Shown one piece after another: positions 23,414 through 30,817 of a stretch of DNA of 35,503 nt. The notes under the pieces were generated by a model. It saw only the letters and a list, made by a program, of their open reading frames with translations. It ran no database searches and was not told the DNA's origin. A program made the position numbers and the translations under genes. Numbering within the stretch: position 1 is the stretch's first letter; each line of letters begins with the position of its first letter. The stretch is from a virus: IMG/VR virus record IMGVR_UViG_3300017917_002471, positions 1 through 35,503 of that record. One strand, 5' to 3'.

Positions 23414-23930
23414 GATGCCATTAGGACAACAATGGGCGTGCTTCAATGATGAGGTCACTAAAGTTTGCTAAGAAATAGTTTGCTCTCTCTAATGATGGGA
23501 AAGAAAGAAATGTAGGACTTTGATATATTACCATTATTTTGAATCCAAATTCATTTTCAATTATGCAATATTTATTGTTTTTTGAGTCCCAATCGGGAAT
23601 CCATCCTTGACGATATACCTCCCTTAGTTGCGATAATTGAGCAAGTGCGATTGCCGCTTTGGCTTGTTCTTCTGTCTTAAATACATTTCTATTATCAGAG
23701 GCAATAACAGCATCTGTAACTTTAACTAAATCGCAGTCTCGACCTACATAACAGCCAGATAACGCTTTTAAGTCTTCCCAAGTCTTAGGAAGGGCTTTTT
23801 TAATTTCTTTGAACACAATCTTTTCAAATGTGCTTTTTTCTTGGTCAATTTCATAACCTTTTGGGATTTCAATGTTTAGTGTTTTCATATGGTGGTCGGG
23901 AATTGATAATTTATGAATATAGAATGTAAT
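23414..23930. repeat. Tandem duplication, copy 1
   Basis: From GATGCC at 23414 to GAATGTAAT at 23930 this segment is repeated, with divergence, at 23941-24463. Each copy contains a gene end, the whole gene and its upstream region. Confidence 0.75.
23421..23888 (-). CDS. Duplicated accessory protein, copy 1
   Basis: A 155-residue protein starting MKTLNIEIPKGYEIDQEKST. Next comes a helix VFKEIKKALPKTWEDLKAL, a variable middle, and a conserved AIALAQLSQLREVYRQGW, then a C-terminal region FLANFSDLIIEARPLL. Proteins of this layout are common in Bacteroidota phages and prophages, without known function. It is about half identical to the copy at 23948-24421, with divergence concentrated in the middle. 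It is convergent with the capsid paralogue. A weak promoter (TTTG, then TATATTCA) lies upstream. Confidence 0.75.
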   Translation of the reverse strand: MKTLNIEIPKGYEIDQEKSTFEKIVFKEIKKALPKTWEDLKALSGCYVGRDCDLVKVTDAVIASDNRNVFKTEEQAKAAIALAQLSQLREVYRQGWIPDWDSKNNKYCIIENEFGFKIMVIYQSPTFLSFPSLERANYFLANFSDLIIEARPLLS

Positions 23931-23940
23931 CGGGCCAAAA

Positions 23941-24463
23941 GATGCCTTTAGGACATCAATGGGCGTGCTTTTATGATTAAGTCACGAAAGTTTGCCAAGA
24001 ACTGTGTTGCAATTTCTTCGGTCTGAAAAGACAAAAAACAATTAGTATTAAAAAATGCCGTAATCGCTGGTTCGCCCTCACCAAAAAAAATGCCATGTTT
24101 TTTCTCAGTTGGGTGATTCCAATCAGGTTCCCAACCTTGACGATACACCTTTCTTAGTTGCGATAATTGAGCAAGTGCAACTGCTGCTTCCACTTGCTCT
24201 TTAGTAACAAAAATGCTTCTGTTCTGAGGGGCTGTGACATAGCCTTCCACTTTATTAATCGACAAAGTGGCTGAACTTCCGTAATAGCCATCTATTGTAC
24301 GCAACTCGTACCAAGATTTAGGCATTTCTTTCTTAATCTCTTTGAATACAATCTTTTCAAAGGTGCTGGTCTCTCGGTCAATTTCATAACCTTCTGGGAT
24401 TTTAATGTTCAATGTTTTCATATGGTTGTGGGGGTTTGATAATTTATGAATATAGAATGTAAT
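23941..24463. repeat. Tandem duplication, copy 2
   Basis: Second copy of the unit at 23414-23930. Its outer flanks (GGACATCAATGGGCGTGCTT and the TTTATGAATATAGAATGTAAT region) remain the most similar parts. Confidence 0.75.
23948..24421 (-). CDS. Duplicated accessory protein, copy 2
   Basis: A 157-residue protein (MKTLNIKIPEGYEIDRETST) paralogous to the gene at 23421-23888, with the same AVALAQLSQLRKVYRQGW block and FLANFRDLIIKARPLM end. The start at 24421 is set by homology with copy 1 and by the conserved upstream region. The frame is also open upstream, through a terminator hairpin, into the gene that begins at 24658. Function unknown; duplication followed by divergence suggests a host-interaction role. 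Confidence 0.72.
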   Translation of the reverse strand: MKTLNIKIPEGYEIDRETSTFEKIVFKEIKKEMPKSWYELRTIDGYYGSSATLSINKVEGYVTAPQNRSIFVTKEQVEAAVALAQLSQLRKVYRQGWEPDWNHPTEKKHGIFFGEGEPAITAFFNTNCFLSFQTEEIATQFLANFRDLIIKARPLMS

Positions 24464-24658
24464 TAAAGGAAAAAAGAAGGCCATGCGGCCTTCCTTCTTC
24501 CTCTTTTTCACAATGCGAACAGTCGTTGTGGCTGAAATCTTATTGTCATTCTCAGACGGTTGTTCCGTTTCAACGGGAATTACATCATCTGCGATTTGCA
24601 AATTTACATCATCCATCGGAATATTGCTTAATTTAGAATACAGATTGAATTTTATCAT
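24428..24658 (-). CDS. Small acidic/basic protein, in frame with the next gene
   Basis: ATG 24658 follows the preceding stop by one base (TGAaATG), which supports a real coupled start. The first ~50 residues are acidic (MDDVNLQIADDVIPVETEQP) and end in a basic run (VKKRKKEGR). There is no stop before the terminator hairpin at 24470-24493, so the frame continues in phase into MKTLN of the downstream gene. It could be read as a 236-residue fusion. The end given here is only the boundary with that homologous domain, not a stop codon. Confidence 0.4.
24470..24493 (-). terminator. Terminator within an open reading frame
   Basis: On the minus strand GAAGGCC, GCAT, GGCCTTC form a perfect 7-bp hairpin followed by six T. 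It should end the 26671-24658 unit, and copy 2 of the duplicated gene begins after it. Confidence 0.7.
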
Positions 24659-24659
24659 T

Positions 24660-24857
24660 TCACTTAGGCTCTTGAGTCAAGGTTTCAATTGCTTTTAATA
24701 CCTGCTTCCACTCTTTTACATTACGAAGGTCTTGTGGGGTGTATCCCATCTTGTCAAACGACACTTCAGTATTAAAAATCAGGGCTTTCATTTTTGCAAT
24801 CGCCATTTCTTTACCCCAAGTATCAATGATTAATTGGGCTTGTTCTTCAATCGTCAT
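24660..24857 (-). CDS. Uncharacterised 65-residue protein
   Basis: ATG 24857 gives MTIEEQAQLIIDTWGKEMAI, followed by GYTPQDLRNVKEWKQVLKAI. It is all-helical and without membrane segments. A TTG start at 24905, immediately after the preceding stop, would add 16 residues and cannot be excluded. It is coupled to the next gene by TGAaATG. Function unknown. Confidence 0.55.
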   Translation of the reverse strand: MTIEEQAQLIIDTWGKEMAIAKMKALIFNTEVSFDKMGYTPQDLRNVKEWKQVLKAIETLTQEPK

Positions 24858-24905
24858 ATGAATAGTTAACTTCTTGTATGAGTGCTCTATATTTTGCTCT
24901 GGCAA

Positions 24906-25421
24906 TTATTTTGCCTGATTATCTTCAATCCAACCTTCAGCACCCCAAACATAAGACTTGCCCTGATACTGCTTGCGATTAACCCCTACCAACGGGCTTT
25001 CAACTTTCATGTCTTTCAAATCTTGTAAATTATAGCCCTTGTCTGATAACTTGGGTAAAATTTGCTGCAATGCATAGTGTGCACTCTGTTTGCTTACGGC
25101 TTCTATAATTACTGGCTTTTCTTGCCCGTCAAAATAGTATTTGTAAAATTTGATTGTCATTTCGTTTAATAAATCCTCTACGATTTTCAGATGGAAATTC
25201 AAAGCGAATCCCAACATGGTTTTCTCTAATGGTTGATATTTACTCTTAAACAAGCGTACCATTTTGGCCAGCGCAGGCTTATGTTTTGGCAGGTTGCGTT
25301 CATTTTTGAATGCGTTGCATATGTACTCACTGTCAGACAATAAAACACGATACGTTTCTTCTAATGAATCCATAAATTTGTCTTGTCCAAATCTTTGTCT
25401 CGCAACTTTGGTTTTGGTCAT
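24906..25421 (-). CDS. Uncharacterised basic helical protein
   Basis: A 171-residue protein from ATG 25421. The frame is open further upstream, but that part overlaps the real gene at 25462-25812. It is basic and largely helical (MDSLEETYRVLLSDSEYICN; FALNFHLKIVEDLLNEMTIK), with a small C-terminal part, GVNRKQYQGKSYVWGAEGW. It lies in the unit that begins at 26671. No family recognised. Confidence 0.55.
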   Translation of the reverse strand: MTKTKVARQRFGQDKFMDSLEETYRVLLSDSEYICNAFKNERNLPKHKPALAKMVRLFKSKYQPLEKTMLGFALNFHLKIVEDLLNEMTIKFYKYYFDGQEKPVIIEAVSKQSAHYALQQILPKLSDKGYNLQDLKDMKVESPLVGVNRKQYQGKSYVWGAEGWIEDNQAK

Positions 25422-25461
25422 GTTGTTCACGGGGGTAGTAATGGTCGTTACTACCCCTTTT

Positions 25462-25812
25462 TTAATGTTCAAAGCCGCTTTCTTCCAAAAATTCAAGTAT
25501 TGACTGTATGACGGTGTTCTCAGAATCTTCAAGCCAAGATTTGAAAGTAATTGTGCATTCAGAATCATTCCAAGTTTCTTGCTCTTCGTTGAACTGTAAT
25601 AAACCTCGTTGTAGCAGACCATTGTCTCGTACCCATTGTTCAAAGTCGTATGCTTCGAAAATTTTGGGTAGGTTTGTGATTTTCCCTGTAAAGTTTGGGG
25701 GTAATTCACGGACAAAGGTGTGGTCATCGCTTTTGATGTATGTGACGTGATATTGTTTTTGGTCAATGGATAATTCATAGTGGTAGGTGTTGGGATTGGA
25801 GGTTACGCCCAT
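25462..25812 (-). CDS. Uncharacterised 116-residue acidic protein
   Basis: Beta-rich N-terminus (YHYELSIDQKQYHVTYIKSD) and acidic helical C-terminus (WLEDSENTVIQSILEFLEES), typical of small phage accessory proteins. It is two bases from its upstream neighbour, which supports an operon. No family recognised. Confidence 0.6.
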   Translation of the reverse strand: MGVTSNPNTYHYELSIDQKQYHVTYIKSDDHTFVRELPPNFTGKITNLPKIFEAYDFEQWVRDNGLLQRGLLQFNEEQETWNDSECTITFKSWLEDSENTVIQSILEFLEESGFEH

Positions 25813-25814
25813 AG

Positions 25815-26249
25815 TTAGTAAACAGTAACGTCAAAACCGCCCTCGGTGATTGCATTGGCATATGCGATGGCTTCTTCTTTGGTTATCCATTCAATGATGG
25901 CTTCCGCTTGGGCGATAGTCATCGTGTTGTTGATGGTAGTTCCAGTTTCTTCGTCAGTAGCCACCAGAATCACGTTATTTACGATGATTGTGGCCTGCTC
26001 GGTTTCTTTGTTAAACCAGCATCCACCAACGATGTTGTCTTTGCGTAAAAGAATGTCATCATCACAGATAGCATCAATCACTACATCATCAATAATCATT
26101 GACGTGCCATAAGCAATGGTGTCACAGCCGTTACCTATGATTTTGTAGTATTCCTCCAAAACGCTATTGTTCTCAGGGATGAAAATCTCGGTTACAGTTC
26201 TTGTTTCGGGGGCGATAAGAATCGCTCTGAGTGTAGGTTGGGTAGTCAT
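25815..26249 (-). CDS. DUF3846-like phage protein
   Basis: A 144-residue protein from ATG 26249. RAILIAPETRTVTEIFIPEN, then YKIIGNGCDTI with a later DDVVIDAICDDDILL and VNNVILVATDEETG, follows the DUF3846 layout (ILIDPE..TVTE...YK.IGC.TV...VDDEG...G..LV.G.D..G). The C-terminal third is an extra Ala/Glu-rich helix pair. DUF3846 proteins are frequent in phages, with unproven function. Middle gene of the unit starting at 26671. Confidence 0.6.
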   Translation of the reverse strand: MTTQPTLRAILIAPETRTVTEIFIPENNSVLEEYYKIIGNGCDTIAYGTSMIIDDVVIDAICDDDILLRKDNIVGGCWFNKETEQATIIVNNVILVATDEETGTTINNTMTIAQAEAIIEWITKEEAIAYANAITEGGFDVTVY

Positions 26250-26260
26250 AGTATATATGT

Positions 26261-26671
26261 TTATTTTTTGTAGGCAAATGGAATGTAATTGGGGCAATTG
26301 TCATCGCACCATTTTGTTAATGCATTGAATGTACGCACGGCTAAGTCACGGCTCTGTGCTTGGCTCTCTGCATTGAAAAACCAATACAGTTGGTTTGCTG
26401 CTGGGTCATATGCCCCAAATGAATAGCGGTACGTTTTCTTTTGGCGTGGGGAACGCTTGTAAAGCGACAATACAGTGAAATTACTGTCTGCTTCAGCGAA
26501 AGTGGTCAAAGCAAAGTAAATACCATTGATACAGATTTCTTTGCTGTTAGAATAGAAAGGTCTATTCTTTTCCAAGATTGGGTCTGCTCCCTCACTCATA
26601 TATGAAGCAAGAGTGGGTTGGTCAACCAAATCATGCGGATTGATAGTGATTAAGTCTAATTTGATACTCAT
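26261..26671 (-). CDS. Uncharacterised 136-residue protein, first of its unit
   Basis: Alpha/beta protein with SNSKEICINGIYFALTTFAE, KKTYRYSFGAYDPAANQLYW and a C-terminal helix ending in NCPNYIPFAY. It begins 8 bases downstream of a near-perfect promoter (26679-26709) and so leads the unit that runs to 24658. Function unknown. Confidence 0.62.
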   Translation of the reverse strand: MSIKLDLITINPHDLVDQPTLASYMSEGADPILEKNRPFYSNSKEICINGIYFALTTFAEADSNFTVLSLYKRSPRQKKTYRYSFGAYDPAANQLYWFFNAESQAQSRDLAVRTFNALTKWCDDNCPNYIPFAYKK

Positions 26672-26678
26672 AACAGTA

Positions 26679-26709
26679 CAAAGATACTTAAAAGATTTGT
26701 TTTGGCAAA
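26679..26709 (-). promoter_or_regulatory. Promoter TTTG-N19-TATCTTTG
   Basis: On the minus strand TTTG (26709-26706) and TATCTTTG (26686-26679) are separated by 19 bases, an exact Bacteroidota consensus. The -33 box sits in ATTTGCCAAAA, an extended element shared with other promoters of this strand. Confidence 0.8.
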
Positions 26710-26716
26710 TAAAAAA

Positions 26717-27472
26717 CTACTCAATTTCTGGTGGCTCTTCAAATACCAACTGCTTGTATGTAAAGCCTTGATTGTCAAGATAGTCGTACACCATTTGTCG
26801 GTTCTCTGGGCTATCACGGTAATAGATACAGTCCGTTCTGTACGCTTCAAAGTCATCTCCCAGCATCTTGGCCATCACTTGCATATGTTCGTAACACTTG
26901 TAACGGATGGCACGATAAAAGTCTTTGATGATTTTATTCCCTGTAAGCAATTTGGGTTCTTTGAGCATTTTGCCCCCTTTGTACTGCTTGTAAGCCATTG
27001 TACGCCCTAAGATAGCCAAAGAGGCAAGGCGTGTGACTTTATGGTAGTCTTGTCCTGCTTTCTCGTATGTACGGGTACTAATAATGCCTAGTTGATGTGC
27101 GATTGTCCAATAGGCGGAGTTTACGTCTGTTCCTGTAATTTCTCCGATGCTATCATCATATTCAAGGTTGGTGTGATTGGTGGGATGTTTCTCAGGCAAA
27201 GTAAAAGTTGCCTTACCTGCTTCCACCGCCTGAGCGAACTTTGTCGCATCATTGTTCACGCTTCTGAAAATCCATAATTGGCTGGGAGGAAATGCGAGAG
27301 ATTTCTTCGTGTAAATGATTTCACGGCCATCATAGATAAGTGTGGTCATAAAGGGAGTTTCTCTAACCAAAAAGTCTCTGCCATTACGCATCAACTTGTC
27401 TAAAAGCGGTACGTGGCTACGGTACAGTTTTGCTTCTCTGTCCACAACCATCAAGTCGTCTCTTTTGCTCAT
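26717..27472 (-). CDS. Palm-only family-B DNA polymerase-like protein
   Basis: A 251-residue protein. TGTDVNSAYW (114-122) matches motif A (DxxSxYP) of family-B polymerases. KVTRLASLAILGR (145-157) could correspond to the fingers motif B. FYRAIRYKCYEHMQVMAKML precedes EAYRTDCIYYRDS (209-221), which matches the helix and motif C (YxDTDS). Asp116 and Asp214 would be the metal ligands. An exonuclease domain, TPR1/TPR2 insertions and a full thumb are absent, and motif C has RTD in place of DTD. It may be a minimal polymerase, a priming or TLS-type enzyme, or a degenerate remnant. The assignment is by motif order only. Confidence 0.5.
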   Translation of the reverse strand: MSKRDDLMVVDREAKLYRSHVPLLDKLMRNGRDFLVRETPFMTTLIYDGREIIYTKKSLAFPPSQLWIFRSVNNDATKFAQAVEAGKATFTLPEKHPTNHTNLEYDDSIGEITGTDVNSAYWTIAHQLGIISTRTYEKAGQDYHKVTRLASLAILGRTMAYKQYKGGKMLKEPKLLTGNKIIKDFYRAIRYKCYEHMQVMAKMLGDDFEAYRTDCIYYRDSPENRQMVYDYLDNQGFTYKQLVFEEPPEIE

Positions 27473-27705
27473 TTGTATTTTTGATTTTTGTCTGTCAAAG
27501 TTTTTAGATGGAAGTACCCAGTACGCATCAAGATGTCCTTACTGAAAAACAATGTGTTCATCAGTTCGCTAAAATCAAATTTGTTTTCAGGCATTGGGTC
27601 TACTATTCGCTTAACTGCATCATACACTCTGCGTGATTGCATCGGTATCTTGTTCATAAAGTAATAGACTTGGTTCTTGCTTAATTTTGGGTACTGGTGG
27701 CTCAT
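27469..27705 (-). CDS. Uncharacterised 78-residue basic protein
   Basis: It contains NQVYYFMNKIPMQSRRVYDA, a predicted helical, basic protein without membrane segments. It overlaps its upstream neighbour (ATGA) and the polymerase-like gene by four bases, so the three are translated together. A partner or accessory factor of the polymerase-like protein is possible. Confidence 0.58.
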   Translation of the reverse strand: MSHQYPKLSKNQVYYFMNKIPMQSRRVYDAVKRIVDPMPENKFDFSELMNTLFFSKDILMRTGYFHLKTLTDKNQKYK

Positions 27706-27944
27706 GGTTCAACTTGTTCTAACTCGTCAATGTTTTGAAAGTAAATATAAAAAAAATCATCGCTCACCAAATGACGAATCGCATCTATGTCAGATTGATT
27801 GCCATAGAACTTGCCCATCTTTTTGGTGAACACTGCATTGCCATCGGCATAGCCGTAAACACCATTTTCTTTGATTGTGCCAATCATCATCCTAAAGAAC
27901 TTTTCATTGGCCTCCTTTTGGTCTGGGATTAATACAGTTTTCAT
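27702..27944 (-). CDS. Uncharacterised 80-residue protein, first of its unit
   Basis: ATG 27944 gives MKTVLIPDQKEANEKFFRMM, followed by GVYGYADGNAVFTKKMGKFY. An upstream extension to 27977 would cross the promoter and is rejected. It leads the unit containing the polymerase-like protein. Function unknown. Confidence 0.58.
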   Translation of the reverse strand: MKTVLIPDQKEANEKFFRMMIGTIKENGVYGYADGNAVFTKKMGKFYGNQSDIDAIRHLVSDDFFYIYFQNIDELEQVEP

Positions 27945-27964
27945 AATTATATCATTGGTAATCA

Positions 27965-27995
27965 CAAATGTAATCACATTATTTGTTTTTGCAAA
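27965..27995 (-). promoter_or_regulatory. Promoter TTTG-N19-TACATTTG
   Basis: Minus-strand TTTG (27995-27992) and TACATTTG (27972-27965) are spaced by 19 bases. The -33 region reads ATTTGCAAAAACAAAT, very close to the element at 26694-26709. Confidence 0.8.
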
Positions 27996-28013
27996 TAAAA
28001 AGTTTTCAAAGAA

Positions 28014-29069
28014 TTAGATGATACCACCTGCACGCAATTTCTTGAATGCTTCTTCGTAGTTCTTCATGATTTGGGCTTTCTGCCTGTTGTATTTTGCTTT
28101 GCTGATAAGTTTATCATCAAACTCTGCACGGAGTAATTCCAACTCACGCAAACGAATCTCATTAAGGCGAATAACCTGCTGTGCTTTTGTTTCACGCTTG
28201 CTGGGTTTTGCTGGCGGTTCGGGCACGCTCACTTTTGGTTCTTTGACACGCTTTTTGGTGGTTGGGCGTTTTGCACTTTTACGGGCTTTGCGTTTTTCTG
28301 CTTCCTCTTTGGCCTTTTGTCTTTCACGCTCGTCTTTCAAACGCTGTCTTTGTTCTTCACGCAAACGCTCTACATCTTCAGGGGTTTGAATACGCTGTGG
28401 GGGCAAAGTGGTAATTGTTGATGGCTCAACAACGGGCTGGTTGTTTTCAATCAAAATGATTTGAAAAACATAACTATCTGGGTCTGTTAAGTCTGTTGCC
28501 CCTGCACGAATACCAACATAACCTTCCCAAGTCAAATATGGCTCAGAACTTACTGATGGGCTTGTTCTACGGATTTCTTCAACGATGTCCTGTAATCCAG
28601 TACTCACATACTCGTAATCACTCAGATTAAATTCACCTGTATTACCGTACTCGCCTGCTAAAATCATCATTCGCAAATCCTTGTCGGTAGTTCTCAAGGC
28701 ACGCACCTGTCGGATACTTGGAGACAAATCGCCCGTTAAGAATCCGTCTATGTCAAACCAGTTGATACCAGAAACTTCTTCTTCCCCGATTGTTCGAGGG
28801 TCAACATATTGTTTCTGTGGGGGAACAGGTGCAGGAGCAGGAGCAAGACTTTCACGTGTTGCTTCACGGATGTCTTTTACTTTGACTTTGTAAGCAGGTT
28901 GTCCTTTGAATTTTGGATAAACATTCTTACTTGCGTATTCCCTTGCTTCTTCATAAGTCAGTTCGGTCTTCTTAGATTTGAACTCTTTACGAACTGCTCT
29001 AACTACTTTGGCGTATAATTTAACACGCTGATTTCGTTTCTTTTGCCAGTCAAGTATTTTTTTGGTCAT
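28014..29069 (-). CDS. Large basic protein with coiled coil and central globular domain
   Basis: A 351-residue protein. The N-terminal 80 residues are basic and helical (LDWQKKRNQRVKLYAKVVRA). Residues about 95-215 are a globular domain (EVSGINWFDIDGFLTG, YLTWEGYVGIRAGATDL). Residues 235-340 are a long charged coiled coil with Lys/Arg/Pro linker (LREEQRQRLKDERERQKAKE). The whole is strongly basic, suggesting nucleic-acid binding. It stands alone between two promoters upstream of the polymerase-like unit. A terminal protein or replication-associated role is conceivable, but nothing specific shows it. Confidence 0.62.
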   Translation of the reverse strand: MTKKILDWQKKRNQRVKLYAKVVRAVRKEFKSKKTELTYEEAREYASKNVYPKFKGQPAYKVKVKDIREATRESLAPAPAPVPPQKQYVDPRTIGEEEVSGINWFDIDGFLTGDLSPSIRQVRALRTTDKDLRMMILAGEYGNTGEFNLSDYEYVSTGLQDIVEEIRRTSPSVSSEPYLTWEGYVGIRAGATDLTDPDSYVFQIILIENNQPVVEPSTITTLPPQRIQTPEDVERLREEQRQRLKDERERQKAKEEAEKRKARKSAKRPTTKKRVKEPKVSVPEPPAKPSKRETKAQQVIRLNEIRLRELELLRAEFDDKLISKAKYNRQKAQIMKNYEEAFKKLRAGGII

Positions 29070-29105
29070 TTTGATAATGTGTGGGTGGTTTAATCAGTGG
29101 GGAAA

Positions 29106-29113
29106 CAAAATTA
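29106..29113 (-). promoter_or_regulatory. -7 box TAATTTTG before the 29069 gene
   Basis: Minus-strand TAATTTTG fits TAnnTTTG and lies 37 bases before ATG 29069, after the terminator at 29154-29181. The -33 position is only T-rich, so this promoter may be weaker or regulated. Confidence 0.5.
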
Positions 29114-29153
29114 GACAATTTTTTGAATTAAAAAAGTCATGCTCTCAGGCTAA

Positions 29154-29181
29154 CAAAAATCCCCCAAAGGAGGGGGATTTT
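29154..29181 (-). terminator. Terminator after the 30488-29242 unit
   Basis: AAAATCCCCC (29156-29165) pairs perfectly with GGGGGATTTT (29172-29181). On the minus strand the stem is followed by T residues. It can act in both directions but serves the unit ending at 29242. Confidence 0.8.
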
Positions 29182-29241
29182 GTACGGGAGTAGTCAGCCC
29201 GTTGGTTAGACACGCAATATCTGGATTAACGACTACAATGT

Positions 29242-29481
29242 CTATTGACCGCTTGGCTTGGCCTTCTCCGTAATGCTGATGATTTGCTCAAACTCAGCAC
29301 GTACTTGTAAAAAATAGTCAATTTGAAAATTCAAAAAACCTATTGTCGTCATTTTGGCTTGCTCAAACTTAAGTTTGCGTTCTTCGATGTTATCGGTCTC
29401 GTTTGCGATAATTACGCATTCGGTAAAATAGGCTTCCGCTTGTTCTAGCGGTGTCTGCTGGGCGTTAATTTCAGTTTTCAT
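29242..29481 (-). CDS. Uncharacterised 79-residue helical protein
   Basis: Acidic amphipathic helices (LEQAEAYFTECVIIANETDN; FLNFQIDYFLQVRAEFEQII) without membrane segments, perhaps a helical hairpin. It overlaps the upstream gene by 11 bases and is the last of its unit before the terminator. Function unknown. Confidence 0.58.
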   Translation of the reverse strand: MKTEINAQQTPLEQAEAYFTECVIIANETDNIEERKLKFEQAKMTTIGFLNFQIDYFLQVRAEFEQIISITEKAKPSGQ

Positions 29482-29887
29482 TATTATTTTTATTAGAGGT
29501 GGTCTTTTGGCTTAACTGCATGAACTTCTTCAAGTGATTAAACAATTCATCTTTTTCATTTTCTCTCACGATGGTGATGTGAACGACATTTTCTGTGTGA
29601 ATTTCTAGCACTTGGTCGTTTGGCTTGCCAACAAGGGTATCAGGTTCAGCCAAATCTTTCAAGTCATTAGGCACTGGCTTCAATATCCCCAGCACTAATC
29701 GTTCTTTATCATAGAAGGAAGCATAGTGTGTAGTAATGAATAGCGATGGATGAGTTGTCTGTAAGTACACAACCATCTTCCCCATCAAAAAATCGGTTTC
29801 AGGAATACAGGTCGCAAGAATCACGTGAATGTTGTGTTCGTTTATCAACTTTCTCCAGTCTTCTCCGAGCATAATGAATTTGCCCAT
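29471..29887 (-). CDS. Uncharacterised 138-residue alpha/beta protein
   Basis: IHVILATCIPETDFLMGKMV, SLFITTHYASFYDKERLVLG and VLEIHTENVVHITIVRE indicate alternating strands and helices in a compact domain, with a polar C-terminal tail. Second gene of the unit driven from 30509-30539. No family recognised. Confidence 0.58.
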   Translation of the reverse strand: MGKFIMLGEDWRKLINEHNIHVILATCIPETDFLMGKMVVYLQTTHPSLFITTHYASFYDKERLVLGILKPVPNDLKDLAEPDTLVGKPNDQVLEIHTENVVHITIVRENEKDELFNHLKKFMQLSQKTTSNKNNNEN

Positions 29888-29909
29888 AATGGTTGTTTAT
29901 TAGAAAGGT

Positions 29910-30488
29910 TTAATAAGTGTTTTGGTCAATTTTCTCTTGTTCGGCATCCCCTTTGGCCATCATCGCATCATTCTCATAAACAAGGGTTACACGTTTTGAT
30001 TTAGTGATACGCACGGCAATCGTTTGGTTGGGGTAGGTTGCATTGGCTTTCCAAGCAGACAGGTAGAAACAATTCTCAGTAGCAACTGCGGTCATCTCAT
30101 AACCGTCACCTTCTTCATACGGGCTTTTGAAAAACGCATAATTGTCATCGGCCTTGCCGTATTTCTTTGTAATGACTTCAACAATCTCTGCAAACTCACT
30201 TTTCAAACTATACCAACTCTCCTGCTTTTCATAAAACACAACAAGTTTCTTTACCAGTTTTGACGTGGGTGTAGTAACAACCACTACTTCAACATCTTTC
30301 AAATTAATTGTGCCATTAAAGACATACAGGTCTCCTTGGGTTTGCTGTGCATCCATTACAAATCCTTTCGCTCTCAATTGTGCATTAAAGGAGGCAACAG
30401 GGCCAGATACTGAAATTCCCATAAATACTTGGGCGTGAGACACGATGCTAATAAGCATCAAAACGAGGGCTGTGGTGAGTTTTCTCAT
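29910..30488 (-). CDS. Exported protein with signal peptide
   Basis: A 192-residue protein from ATG 30488. MRKLTTALVLMLISIVSHAQ is a clear signal peptide with cleavage likely after SHAQ. The mature part is beta-rich (VFMGISVSGPVASFNAQLRA, YVFNGTINLKDVEVVVVTT, YEMTAVATENCFYLSAWKA), of a type common in Bacteroidota periplasmic proteins. An extension to 30542 would cross the promoter. In a virus it would act in the host periplasm, perhaps in exclusion or envelope change. It leads its unit. Confidence 0.68.
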   Translation of the reverse strand: MRKLTTALVLMLISIVSHAQVFMGISVSGPVASFNAQLRAKGFVMDAQQTQGDLYVFNGTINLKDVEVVVVTTPTSKLVKKLVVFYEKQESWYSLKSEFAEIVEVITKKYGKADDNYAFFKSPYEEGDGYEMTAVATENCFYLSAWKANATYPNQTIAVRITKSKRVTLVYENDAMMAKGDAEQEKIDQNTY

Positions 30489-30508
30489 AATAGTATAAGT
30501 TAGTATTG

Positions 30509-30539
30509 CAAACATACACAAAGAAATCTTATTTGCAAA
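30509..30539 (-). promoter_or_regulatory. Promoter TTTG-N19-TATGTTTG
   Basis: Minus-strand TTTG (30539-30536) and TATGTTTG (30516-30509) are spaced by 19 bases. The -33 region reads GTTTGCAAAT, again the extended element of this strand. Confidence 0.8.
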
Positions 30540-30578
30540 CATTTTATCTTAGAAAATAAAAAATAATCAGAAAGGCAT

Positions 30579-30608
30579 AAAAAAAGGCAGTCCAACACCT
30601 GCCTTTTT
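30579..30608 (-). terminator. Terminator after the tRNA cluster
   Basis: AAAAAGGCAG (30581-30590) pairs with CTGCCTTTTT (30599-30608). On the minus strand the stem is followed by seven T, so it closes the tRNA-containing transcript. Confidence 0.85.
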
Positions 30609-30670
30609 ACCTATATATACATGAAAAATTTATCTCCCTACCGAAGACGGGTTGATGTTGGTCAACCTTT

Positions 30671-30817
30671 GCGTTAGGACGGGAATCGAACCCGTATGTA
30701 GATTTTGTATGTGCTTTTATCTTTGAAATCATCTACTAATTCCTGTTAATAGCGTTACACGAACCTAACAGAGCCATACACATACTCTCACAGCGTTTAC
30801 CATTCCGCCACCTAACT
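30671..30817 (-). tRNA. Overlong tRNA-like element, Leu-type ends
   Basis: The minus strand begins GTTAGGTGGCGGAATGGTAA with a GCG/CGC D stem and ends with a perfect T arm (ACGGG TTCGATT CCCGT) and CCTAAC, which pairs with GTTAGG. The ends resemble a class II tRNA of the Leu type. About 97 bases separate the D stem from the T stem, against roughly 33 in a normal tRNA-Leu, and no standard anticodon arm is evident. The first acceptor pair (A-G) is mismatched. CCA is not encoded. It may be an interrupted tRNA, a decayed copy or a tRNA-like structure. Confidence 0.45.

Noticed and set aside
24906-25778. 290-residue version of the protein starting at 25778
   Set aside because: The first 119 residues overlap the independent gene at 25462-25812 in another frame; the ATG at 25421 gives a non-overlapping gene.
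29180-29241. tRNA-like fragment (D-loop-like GTTGGTTAGA)
   Set aside because: No anticodon or T arm and no acceptor pairing on either strand.
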